Source: Thermoleophilia bacterium | GTDB lineage: Bacteria; Actinomycetota; Thermoleophilia; UBA2241 | Direction of reading: 5' to 3' | Assembly (NCBI GenBank): GCA_016933475.1 | Contig: JAFGAW010000037.1 | Span: forward strand, 1-42,859 | Length of the DNA: 42,859 bases | Part shown: positions 35,214 through 42,859 of the stretch, piece after piece | Layout: each line of letters opens with the position of its first letter | How positions within the stretch are numbered: the first letter of the stretch is position 1 | Program-made: the position numbers and the translations under genes | The notes under the pieces: generated by a model | Seen by the model: the letters and a program-made list of their open reading frames with translations, nothing else | The model's database searches: none | What the model was told of the DNA's origin: nothing

Positions 35214-36434
35214 GTGACCGGGGCGGGCGCGCAGGGCGGCGCCCCGGGCTCCGACCGGCGGGTGCTGGTCGGCGTCACGGGGGGCATCGCCATCTACAAG
35301 GCGGTCGAGCTCGTGCGCGGGCTCGCGCGCGAGGGCTTCGCGGCGACCGTCGTCACGACCGCCGCGGCGCGGCGCTTCGTGACGCCGCTCACCTTCGCCG
35401 CCGTCTCGCGCGGGCCGGTCCTCGACGACGAGAGCGCCTGGCAGTCGACGGGCGGCTGGTTCGAGCACATCGACGCCGCCCGCGAGGCCGACGTCATGGT
35501 CGTAGCGCCGGCCACGGCGAACACGCTCGCCAAGATGGCGGCCGGTATCGCCGACAACCTGCTCACCGCCGTCTACCTGGCCTTTCGCGGCCCCGTCATC
35601 GTCGCGCCGACGATGAACTGGGCGATGTACGAGCACCCAGCGACGCAGGAGAACCTGCGCCGCCTCGCCGGGCGCGGCGTCGAGGTGCTGCCGACCGGGC
35701 GCGGCGAGCTCGCCTGCGGCGAGGAGGGTCTCGGGCGCATGGCCGAGCCCGAGGCGATCCTCGCCGCCGTCCGTCGAGCCTTCGCCGTCGCGGCCGAGGG
35801 GCCATTGTGCGGCCGGCGCGTCGTGGTCACGGCCGGCGGCACGCGCGAACGCATCGACGCCGTGCGCTACGTCGGCAACCGCTCGAGCGGCAAGATGGGC
35901 CGCGCCCTGGCCGACGAGGCCTACCTGCGCGGCGCCGAGGTGACGCTGGTGGCGACCCACGCGGTCGAGGGTGCCCCGTACACCACGGTGCCGGTCGAGT
36001 CCGCCGAGGAGATGGCCGCGGCCGTACGCGAGTCGACCGCGGCCGCCGACGTGCTCGTGATGGCGGCCGCCGTCGCCGATTTCAGGCCGCGTGAGGCCGA
36101 GCCCGGCAAGATCGAGCGCGGCCAGCGCGAGACGCTCGGCCTCGAGCTCGAGCGCACGGTCGACGTGCTGGCGGCCGCGGCCCGGCCGGGGCTCTTGCGC
36201 GTCGCCTTCGCCGCCGAGGCCGGCCCGCGGATCGACCGGGCGCGCGAGAAGAAGGCGGCCAAGGGCGTCGACCTGCTGGTCTTCAACGACGTGCTCGCCG
36301 AAGGCGTCGGCATCGGCGCCGACGAGAACGAGATCACGATCCTCACGGGCGACCGCGAGATCCACGTGTCGCGGCGCGACAAGCGCGCCTGCGCCGCGGC
36401 CGTGCTCGACGCGGTCGAGGAGGCCCTGCCATGA
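35214..36434 (+). CDS. coaBC: Bifunctional phosphopantothenoylcysteine decarboxylase / phosphopantothenate-cysteine ligase
   Basis: VLVGVTGGIAIYKAVELVRGL...APTMNWAMYEHPATQENL...VVTAGGTRERIDAVRYVGNRSSGKMGRALADEA. Confidence 0.96.
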   Translation: MTGAGAQGGAPGSDRRVLVGVTGGIAIYKAVELVRGLAREGFAATVVTTAAARRFVTPLTFAAVSRGPVLDDESAWQSTGGWFEHIDAAREADVMVVAPATANTLAKMAAGIADNLLTAVYLAFRGPVIVAPTMNWAMYEHPATQENLRRLAGRGVEVLPTGRGELACGEEGLGRMAEPEAILAAVRRAFAVAAEGPLCGRRVVVTAGGTRERIDAVRYVGNRSSGKMGRALADEAYLRGAEVTLVATHAVEGAPYTTVPVESAEEMAAAVRESTAAADVLVMAAAVADFRPREAEPGKIERGQRETLGLELERTVDVLAAAARPGLLRVAFAAEAGPRIDRAREKKAAKGVDLLVFNDVLAEGVGIGADENEITILTGDREIHVSRRDKRACAAAVLDAVEEALP

Positions 36435-36991
36435 GTGCACCGTCGCGCGACGCCGTCCTCGCCCTCGTCGAGGCGCGTGTCGCCAACGAGAACACGCGCC
36501 GCCACATGCTCGCCACCGAGGCGATCATGCGCGCCCTCGCCTCGCGCCTCGGCGAAGACCCCGACCTTTGGGGCCTCGCCGGCCTCGGGCACGATCTCGA
36601 CGTCGAGGGTACGGAGGGCGACTTCACCAAGCACGGCTCGCAGGCCGCCGAGGCGCTGCGCGCAGCCGGCCTGCCCGAGGCCGCGGCGCACGCCGTGGAG
36701 GCGCACAACCCGGCTACCGGGGTCGCCGCCGAGTCGACGCTCGACGTGGGCCTCATCGCCGCCGACCAACTCAGCGGGCTCGTCACCGCGGCGGCGCTGA
36801 TCCGCCCCGACAAGCGCCTCGCCGAGGTCAAGCCGAAGTCGGTGCGCAAGCGTTACCGCGAAGGGGCCTTCGCCCGCGGCGTCGACCGTGAGTCGATCGC
36901 CCGCTGCGGCGAGCTCGGTCTCGAGCTCGACGAGTTCCTCGAGCTCGGCCTCACGGCGATGCAGGGCATCTCCGCCGACCTCGGCCTCTGA
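36431..36991 (+). CDS. HD domain-containing hydrolase
   Basis: RRHMLATEAIMRALASRLGEDPDLWGLAGLGHDLDVE...KHGSQAAEALRAAGLPEAAAHAVEAHN. Confidence 0.85.
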   Translation: MSAPSRDAVLALVEARVANENTRRHMLATEAIMRALASRLGEDPDLWGLAGLGHDLDVEGTEGDFTKHGSQAAEALRAAGLPEAAAHAVEAHNPATGVAAESTLDVGLIAADQLSGLVTAAALIRPDKRLAEVKPKSVRKRYREGAFARGVDRESIARCGELGLELDEFLELGLTAMQGISADLGL

Positions 36992-37002
36992 GGCCGTCGC
37001 CG

Positions 37003-37392
37003 ATGGACCCCGCGCCGCGGCGCACCCCTTCCTTCGACGCCGAGAGTGAGGCGTACAGCCTCTTCCGTCGCGGGGTCGCCCTCCTGCGCGAGCGTCACCC
37101 CGCCCAGGCGGCGATGCTGCTCGGGCAGGCCCTGCGCCTCGAACCCGGGCGCAACTCGATCCGTGAGGCCCTCGGCCGCGCGGAGTACGCCCTCGGGCGC
37201 TACGACGCGGCGGCACAGCACTTCGCCGCCGTCGCGGGCGACGCCCCCGACAGCGACTACGCGCGCTACGCCCTCGGCCGTTGCCTGCTGCACCTCGGGC
37301 GCAGGGAGGAGGGGCAGGGGCAGCTGCGCCTGGCGCACGCCCTGCGGCCCCAGAGCGACGTCTACCGCGCCGCCCTCGACGAGCTCGACTGA
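37003..37392 (+). CDS. Tetratricopeptide repeat protein
   Basis: TPR-like helices (AYSLFRRGVALLRERHPAQAAMLLGQALRLEPGRNSIREALGRAEYALGRYDAAAQHFAAV). Confidence 0.8.
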   Translation: MDPAPRRTPSFDAESEAYSLFRRGVALLRERHPAQAAMLLGQALRLEPGRNSIREALGRAEYALGRYDAAAQHFAAVAGDAPDSDYARYALGRCLLHLGRREEGQGQLRLAHALRPQSDVYRAALDELD

Positions 37393-37469
37393 CGCGGCGG
37401 GCGCGACGCGCTCGAGCGGCGGCGGTCGGCCGTCGGAGAGTGGGGCCCGGAGCGGGGCCCAGGCCGCAG

Positions 37470-38432
37470 TCAGACTGCGTCGGGCGTGGGGGCGCCGCTG
37501 CCGCCCGGCGGCGCTCCCAGCGCCTCCGGCCCCACATGGGCCATCTTGAGCAGCACGGCGATGCGCTCGTCCACCGGCGGGTGTGTGGCGAAGAGGGCGC
37601 CGGTGTGCTGCCGGCGCAAAGGGTTGGCGATGTAGAGGTGGGCGGTCGCGCGGTTGGCGCTCTCGAGCCGGCCCGTGTCGCCGGCGATCTCGTGCAGGGC
37701 GCGGGCGAGCCCGAGAGGGTTGCGCGTCAGCTCGACCCCCGAGGCGTCGGCCAGGTACTCGCGACGCCGCGAGATGGCGAACTGCACGGCGGCGGCGGCC
37801 AGCGGCGCGAGAATCGCGAGCAGGAGCGCGACGATCATCATCAACCCGCCGCCGCTCGAGTCGCCGCCGCGCCGGCGCCCCATGCCGAAGAAGGTCGAGC
37901 GCAGGAAGAAGTCGGCGACGAGGGCGATGATGCCGACGAGGATCCCGACCAGCGTGGCGAAGCGGATGTCGTAGTTGCGGATGTGGGAGATCTCGTGGGC
38001 GACGACGCCCTGGAGCTGCTCGCGGTCCAGGCGCTCGAGGAGGCCGCGCGTCACGGCCACCGCCGAGTGGGCGGGGTCGCGCCCGGTGGCGAAGGCGTTG
38101 AGCGCCTCGTCCTCGATGACGTACACCGCCGGCGGCTGCGCGAGGCCGGCGGCGATCGTCATCTCCTCGACCACGTTGTAGAGGCGGGGCTCGTCGGCGT
38201 GGGTCACGAGGCGGGCGCTGCTGACGGCGAGGACCATCTTGTCGCCGGTGTAGTAGCCGACGAGGCTCCAGGCGATGGCGACGACACCGAAGACGCCGAG
38301 CAGGCCGAGGCCGCCGGCCTGCTCGCCGGTCCAGGCCAGGCCGAACACGTAACCGATGAGGGCGAAGAGCGCCACGATGATCCCCATGAGGAGCCACGAG
38401 GCGCGCCGGTTGCGGGCGATCTGCTCGTACAT
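37470..38432 (-). CDS. htpX: M48 family zinc metalloprotease HtpX
   Basis: VVAHEISHIRNYDIRFATLVG (HExxH), ALNAFATGRDPAHSAVAVTRGLL. Confidence 0.95.
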   Translation of the reverse strand: MYEQIARNRRASWLLMGIIVALFALIGYVFGLAWTGEQAGGLGLLGVFGVVAIAWSLVGYYTGDKMVLAVSSARLVTHADEPRLYNVVEEMTIAAGLAQPPAVYVIEDEALNAFATGRDPAHSAVAVTRGLLERLDREQLQGVVAHEISHIRNYDIRFATLVGILVGIIALVADFFLRSTFFGMGRRRGGDSSGGGLMMIVALLLAILAPLAAAAVQFAISRRREYLADASGVELTRNPLGLARALHEIAGDTGRLESANRATAHLYIANPLRRQHTGALFATHPPVDERIAVLLKMAHVGPEALGAPPGGSGAPTPDAV

Positions 38433-38506
38433 GACCCTCTAGCGCTCGCCCCGATGCCGATGCGCGTCAGCCGAGCCGCGGGCACGGCCTCGCGAGCGGC
38501 GGCCGG

Positions 38507-39070
38507 TCACCGCAGGTCCACCTTGGGCACTTCGCGAGCGGCCTCCGGCGCCTCGAAGTACTGGCGCGCGGTGAAGTTGAAGAGCCCGGCGACGAGGTTC
38601 GACGGCACGGTCTGGATCTTGTTGTTGTACGTCAGCACGCTGTCGTTGTAGAACTGCCGCGCGAAGGAGATCTTGTTCTCGGTCGCGGTGAGCTCCTCCT
38701 GGAGGCTCATCACGTTCTGGTTGGCCTTGAGGTCGGGGTAGTTCTCGGCGACGGCGAAGAGCGACTTCAGCGCGTCGCTCAGCATGTTCTCGGCCTGGGC
38801 CTGGGCCTCGGGGCCGCGCTGCTCGGCGGCCACCGCCATGTTGCGCGCCTCGGTGACCCTGGTCAGCGTCTCCTGCTCGAACTCCATATAGTCCTTGACG
38901 GCCTCGACCAGATTGGGGATGAGGTCGTGCCGGCGCCGCAGCTGCACGTCGATCTGGCTCCACGAGTTGTCGACCTGGTTGCGCCGCTTGACGAGGCTGT
39001 TGTAGATCGCGACCAGGGCCAGCACGACGACCGCGATCACGACGAGGACGATGATGACGATGAGGGTCAC
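38507..39070 (-). CDS. LemA family protein
   Basis: YNSLVKRRNQVDNSWSQIDVQLRRRHDLIPNLVEAVKDYMEFEQETLTRVTEAR; GTG 39070 preceded by AAAGGAG. Confidence 0.95.
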   Translation of the reverse strand: MTLIVIIVLVVIAVVVLALVAIYNSLVKRRNQVDNSWSQIDVQLRRRHDLIPNLVEAVKDYMEFEQETLTRVTEARNMAVAAEQRGPEAQAQAENMLSDALKSLFAVAENYPDLKANQNVMSLQEELTATENKISFARQFYNDSVLTYNNKIQTVPSNLVAGLFNFTARQYFEAPEAAREVPKVDLR

Positions 39071-39131
39071 GCGCGCTCCTTTCGGGGTTGGACGCTCCGC
39101 AGGTAGTGTACGCCGCCGCGAGCGGGCATCC

Positions 39132-39141
39132 TGTGTACACA
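39132..39141. promoter_or_regulatory. Palindrome TGTGTACACA between divergent lemA and L,D-transpeptidase genes
   Basis: Perfect 10-bp palindrome overlapping a possible -35 (TGTACA-17-TACCCT). Confidence 0.4.
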
Positions 39142-39171
39142 CAGTCCGCCTTCGACTACCCTAGGAGACGC

Positions 39172-39972
39172 ATGTCGTCACGTTCCCGCGATCTCGTCCT
39201 CAGCCTGGCGGCGGTCGCCGCCCTCGTCGCTCTCGCCGCCGGCGGCTGGTCGGTCGTGCGCGCCCGGGCGGAGGGGAGCGGCGCCGTGCAGTCTCCGGCG
39301 CCGGTCGTCGTGCCGACGCCCGGCCCGACGGCGAGCGAGGCGCCGCCCGCCGAGCCCCAGTACGAGACCTGGCTGGTCGGCAAGGCCGTGGGCGAGGTCG
39401 TCGTGCGTACGAGGCCCTCCGACGAGGCGGCGGTCAAGGTGCGCCTCGAGAAGCGCAACTACCACGACTACCCGACGGTCGTGCTGGTCGACACGGTGCG
39501 CACGGTCGACGGGGTCACCTGGCACCGCGTGTGGCTCTCGGTGCGGCCCAACGGCAGCCGGGGCTGGGTCAAGGAGGGCCAGCTCGCCTTCTACACGACC
39601 GCGTCGAAGATCGAGATCGACCTCTCCGAGCGCCTCCTCCGCGTCTACCGCCGCGGCGAGTTGCGCGGCGAGTACACGGTCGCGGTCGGCAAACCGGCCT
39701 TGCCGACGCCGACCGGCTTCTACTTCGTCAACCAGAAGCTGAAGCCCGCCGACCCGGGCGGCGTCTACGGGGTGCTGGCGCTCGGCATCAGCGCCTTCCA
39801 GCCCGACCTCGCCGACTGGCCCAACGGCGGCCCGGTGGCGATCCACGGCACGAACCAGCCCGAGCTCATGGGGCAGGCGGTGAGCCACGGCTGCGTGCGC
39901 ATGCGCAATCGCGACGTCAGTGAGGTCGGGCGGCTGGTGCCCGCCGGCAGCCCGGTGGTCATCAGCGAGTAG
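39172..39972 (+). CDS. L,D-transpeptidase (YkuD) with N-terminal membrane anchor
   Basis: IEIDLSERLLRVYRRGEL...AIHGTNQPELMGQAVSHGCVRMRNRDV. Confidence 0.92.
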   Translation: MSSRSRDLVLSLAAVAALVALAAGGWSVVRARAEGSGAVQSPAPVVVPTPGPTASEAPPAEPQYETWLVGKAVGEVVVRTRPSDEAAVKVRLEKRNYHDYPTVVLVDTVRTVDGVTWHRVWLSVRPNGSRGWVKEGQLAFYTTASKIEIDLSERLLRVYRRGELRGEYTVAVGKPALPTPTGFYFVNQKLKPADPGGVYGVLALGISAFQPDLADWPNGGPVAIHGTNQPELMGQAVSHGCVRMRNRDVSEVGRLVPAGSPVVISE

Positions 39973-40047
39973 CGGCGCGCGAGCGCCCGCCCCGGCGGGG
40001 CGTGGCGCCGATGACACGTCCGGGCGGGCGCGGCGCGCCCGCCGCTC

Positions 40048-40332
40048 TCACCAGTAGTCGCCCTGGATCAGGCGCATGTCGTGCGCCTTGCACTTCGGGC
40101 AGGTGTACGAAGCGGCCTTCTCGAGGAAGAAGAGCTGGCTGCCGCAGTCGGGGCAGTCGAACTCGTCGACCATGAGGTCGGCGCCGGTGAGGTCGACCTC
40201 GCGGATCGTCCCGCACTCGACGCAGTAGGCGGGCATGCAGCGCTGGCGAGGGTCGTTGACGCTGACCCCCCAACGCACCCGTTCGGCCTTGTAGCCGCAG
40301 GCCCTGCACTCGAACGTGGTGTACTCGCCCAT
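40048..40332 (-). CDS. Zinc-ribbon protein with multiple CxxC motifs
   Basis: MGEYTTFECRACGYKAERVRWG...YCVECGTIREVDL...DCPDCGSQLFFLEKAASYTCPKCKAHDM. Confidence 0.75.
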   Translation of the reverse strand: MGEYTTFECRACGYKAERVRWGVSVNDPRQRCMPAYCVECGTIREVDLTGADLMVDEFDCPDCGSQLFFLEKAASYTCPKCKAHDMRLIQGDYW

Positions 40333-40435
40333 GCTCGGATCACGCCTCTCTGACGCGCGCCGTGACGCGGCGGCGCCGCGTCGACTCAACCGGGGATATC
40401 GGCAGGATCCCCCCGCTCATTGAGGGCTCCCGGCG

Positions 40436-40465
40436 TTGTGAGGCGGCGCCGGGCGGTGCTATACT
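40436..40465 (+). promoter_or_regulatory. Candidate promoter of rimP-nusA-infB: TTGTGA-18-TATACT
   Basis: TTGTGA 40436-40441, TATACT 40460-40465. Confidence 0.65.
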
Positions 40466-40500
40466 GGCTTGGTCAGGCAACACGCGCGGAGAGATCTGTG

Positions 40501-40533
40501 AAAGTCGGTGCGCAGCAACCGGCTTTTGTTTTT
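40501..40533 (+). terminator. Intrinsic terminator-like attenuator in the rimP leader
   Basis: AAAGTCGGT-GCGCAGCA-ACCGGCTTT stem then TTTTGTTTTT, between promoter and rimP ATG. Confidence 0.75.
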
Positions 40534-40547
40534 GTAGGGAGCGGGAC

Positions 40548-40988
40548 ATGCGGCGCAGCAGGCAGGAGCTCGAGGCCGCCGTCGAGGCGGCGCTGGCCGA
40601 GCCCTTCGCCGAGGTCGAGGTCGTCGATCTCGAGCTCAAGGGTGAGCGGCTGGTGGTGTACATCGACCGGCCCGGCGGCGTCGATCTCGACCTCTGCGCG
40701 GCGGTGTCCGGGGCGCTCGACGAGCTGCGCGACGAGTTCGCTCTCGAGGTCTCGTCGCCGGGGCTGGACCGCCCGCTGCGCAAGCCGGCCCACTTCGCCG
40801 CCGCCGTGGGCCAGGAGGTCGCCGTGCGTACGGCGGCGCCGGCCGGCGGTCGCCGCCACTTCCGCGGGCGGCTCGTCGGGGCCGACGAGACGAGTGTCAC
40901 CGTCGAGCTGACAGACGGCGGTGGCGAGGTAAGGCTCGAGATGAGCGATATCGCGCGCGCCCACGTGGTGTACGCGTTCGACAGGTGA
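40548..40988 (+). CDS. rimP: Ribosome maturation factor RimP
   Basis: EVVDLELKGERLVVYIDRPGGVDLDLCAAVSGALDEL...ALEVSSPGLDRPLRKPAHF; precedes nusA. Confidence 0.94.
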   Translation: MRRSRQELEAAVEAALAEPFAEVEVVDLELKGERLVVYIDRPGGVDLDLCAAVSGALDELRDEFALEVSSPGLDRPLRKPAHFAAAVGQEVAVRTAAPAGGRRHFRGRLVGADETSVTVELTDGGGEVRLEMSDIARAHVVYAFDR

Positions 40989-41001
40989 ACCGGAGGCCGT
41001 T

Positions 41002-42327
41002 GTGAGCAGAGAGATCATCGAGGCGCTGCACCAGATCGAGAAGGAGAAGGGGATCGCCTTCGACGCCCTGCTCGAGGCGCTCGAGGACGCCCTGCTCTCC
41101 GCCTACAAGAAGACGCCCGACGCGGTCGAGCACGCCAAAGCCGAGGTCGATCGCGACACCGGCGACATGAAGGTCTACCAGCTCATCTTCCCCGAGCACG
41201 TCGACGTCGAGGCGCTCAAGATGCACGACGAGGAGGGCGAGGAGATCGGCCTCGACCTCTCGGGTGTCGACATGAGCGAGGTCGAGCGCATCGACGTGAC
41301 CCCCGACGACTTCGGCCGCATCGCCGCGCAGACCGCGAAGCAGGTCATCATGCAGCGCATCCGCGACGCCGAGCGCGACCTCATGTTCGAGGAGTACGTC
41401 GACCGCGTCGGCGAGCTCGTCACCGGGGTCGTGCAGCAGAGCGACGCGCGCTACACGCTCGTCGAGCTCGGGCGCGTCGAGGCGCTGCTGCCCAAGAGCG
41501 AGCAGATCGAGACCGAGCACTACGAGCACGGCGCCCGCGTCAAGGCCGTGATCGTCAAGGTCGAGGACTCGACCAAGGGCCCCCAGGTCATCCTCTCGCG
41601 CAAGAACGAGCAGCTCGTGCGCCGGCTCTTCGAGATCGAGGTGCCCGAGATCGCCGACGGGCTCGTCGAGATCCGCCAGGTGGCGCGTGAGACCGGCTAC
41701 CGCGGGCGCGACGGCAAGCCCGTGCCCGGGCGCTGCAAGATCGCGGTCATCTCGCACGCCGACGGGGTCGACCCGGTCGGCGCCTGCGTCGGGCCGCGCG
41801 GCTCGCGCGTGCGCATGGTGGTCAGCGAGCTGCGCGGCGAGCGCATCGACATCATCCCCTACCACGACGACGCCGCGCGCTACGTCGCCAAGGCGCTGTC
41901 GCCGGCGCGCGTGCGCGAAGTGCTGGTCGACGACGAGGACCAGTCGGCGACGATCATCGTGCCCGACGACCAGCTCTCGCTGGCCATCGGCCGCGACGGG
42001 CAGAACGCGCGCCTTGCGAGCAAGCTCACGGGCTGGCGCATCGACATCCGCAGCCAGCAGCAGCAGGCTGAGGCCGAGGCCGACATGGACTTCGCCGAGG
42101 AGGAGGGCGTGGCAGGGCAGTGTATGGCGGTCACCGCGACCGGCAAGCGTTGTCCGAACCAGGCGGTGGCCGGGTCGCGCTACTGCAGCATCCACGCCGA
42201 CTACGTCGAGCCCGAGGGCGACGAGGCCGAGACTCCGGCGGCCGACGCCGCACCGGGGCCCGAGGCGGAGGCTGCGGGCGAGGCCGGCGAGACGCCCGGC
42301 GGCGACGGCGCGGAGCCGGAGGCGTGA
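41002..42327 (+). CDS. nusA: Transcription termination/antitermination protein NusA with C-terminal Cys/His tail
   Basis: [17 protein letters not shown]...[28 protein letters not shown]...[31 protein letters not shown]...[19 protein letters not shown]. Confidence 0.96.
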   Translation: MSREIIEALHQIEKEKGIAFDALLEALEDALLSAYKKTPDAVEHAKAEVDRDTGDMKVYQLIFPEHVDVEALKMHDEEGEEIGLDLSGVDMSEVERIDVTPDDFGRIAAQTAKQVIMQRIRDAERDLMFEEYVDRVGELVTGVVQQSDARYTLVELGRVEALLPKSEQIETEHYEHGARVKAVIVKVEDSTKGPQVILSRKNEQLVRRLFEIEVPEIADGLVEIRQVARETGYRGRDGKPVPGRCKIAVISHADGVDPVGACVGPRGSRVRMVVSELRGERIDIIPYHDDAARYVAKALSPARVREVLVDDEDQSATIIVPDDQLSLAIGRDGQNARLASKLTGWRIDIRSQQQQAEAEADMDFAEEEGVAGQCMAVTATGKRCPNQAVAGSRYCSIHADYVEPEGDEAETPAADAAPGPEAEAAGEAGETPGGDGAEPEA

Positions 42328-42331
42328 CCCT

Positions 42332-42601
42332 GTGGGTGCGCCGGAGCGCACCTGCGTCGGCTGCCGCCGACGCAGGCCGCAGGGCGACCTGATACGATTC
42401 GCCCTGCGTGACGGGCAGCTCACGCTCGCCGGGCCTGAGGCGCCCGGCAGGGGCGCCTACGTGTGCCCCGCGCAGAGCTGCCTCGAGGCGGCCCTCGAGC
42501 GACGCGCCTTCGCGCGCGCCTTTCGGGGTCCCGTGACCATCGACAAGGCGACCGTGCACGAGTTCGCGGTCGCCTGTGAACGGAGAAAGGCGGTGAGGTG
42601 A
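42332..42601 (+). CDS. YlxR family (DUF448) RNA-binding protein
   Basis: ERTCVGCRRRRPQGDLIRFAL...GRGAYVCPAQSCLEAALERRAFARAFR; start GTG 42332. Confidence 0.93.
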   Translation: MGAPERTCVGCRRRRPQGDLIRFALRDGQLTLAGPEAPGRGAYVCPAQSCLEAALERRAFARAFRGPVTIDKATVHEFAVACERRKAVR

Positions 42602-42859
42602 GTGGCCAAGAAGCGCAAGGTCTCCGACATCGCCCGCCAGCGTGGTACGAGCGTCGACGACGTCCTCGCTCACCTCAAGAAGGCGGGGATCGAGGTCGTC
42701 GACGGCGAGGTCAGCGTCGACGAAGAGGCGATCGAGAAGGCGTACGCCGGGGCGACCCCGGCGCCGCGCCGGCGCGGCGGCCAGGGCGGCCGCCGCCGGC
42801 GGGTCATCATCGACGCCGGCGCCGCGCGCCGCGGCGGCCCGCAGGGCGGCGGCGGCGGC
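42602..42859 (+). CDS. infB: Translation initiation factor IF-2 (N-terminal part, truncated by window)
   Basis: GTG GCC AAG AAG CGC AAG GTC: MAKKRKVSDIARQRGTSVDDVLAHLKKAGIEVVDG, then Arg/Gly-rich; follows nusA-ylxR. Confidence 0.9.
   Translation, partial: MAKKRKVSDIARQRGTSVDDVLAHLKKAGIEVVDGEVSVDEEAIEKAYAGATPAPRRRGGQGGRRRRVIIDAGAARRGGPQGGGGG

Overview
High-GC, gene-dense, almost fully coding chromosomal window. Actinobacterial type is inferred from mIHF, SepF/DivIVA, leaderless promoters and pyr operon layout; an HtaA-like secreted protein hints at Thermoleophilia, which is not proven. It reads as a housekeeping region, with no CRISPR array, IS element, prophage, tRNA or rRNA found. Order: partial ribE-ribBA-ribH; an MttB-family methyltransferase plus a tyrosine phenol-lyase; a secreted protein; rpmB(-); Asp23-FakA/DhaL-DegV-recG; a DHH-CBS-tRNA nucleotidyltransferase; M50 protease; pgeF-yggS-sepF-divIVA-yggU-small ORF-lspA-rluD; putA-pruA and convergent rocD; pyrR-pyrB-pyrC-carA-carB-pyrK-pyrD; mihF-gmk-rpoZ-coaBC-HD-TPR; lemA-htpX(-); L,D-transpeptidase; zinc ribbon(-); rimP-nusA-ylxR-infB(partial). 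The best leads are: (1) a 5'-terminal PyrR-type RNA hairpin whose 3' arm overlaps a strong Shine-Dalgarno, followed by a 20-codon leader ORF and a terminator-like element abutting pyrR; (2) a gmk with no canonical in-frame start codon, in the same frame as mihF across a TGA; (3) an attenuator-like terminator in the rimP-nusA-infB leader; (4) the MttB-like/TPL pair; (5) very long perfect inverted repeats, one of them inside a coding sequence; (6) a C/H zinc-knuckle-like tail on NusA. All calls come from reading the sequence; no database search was run.
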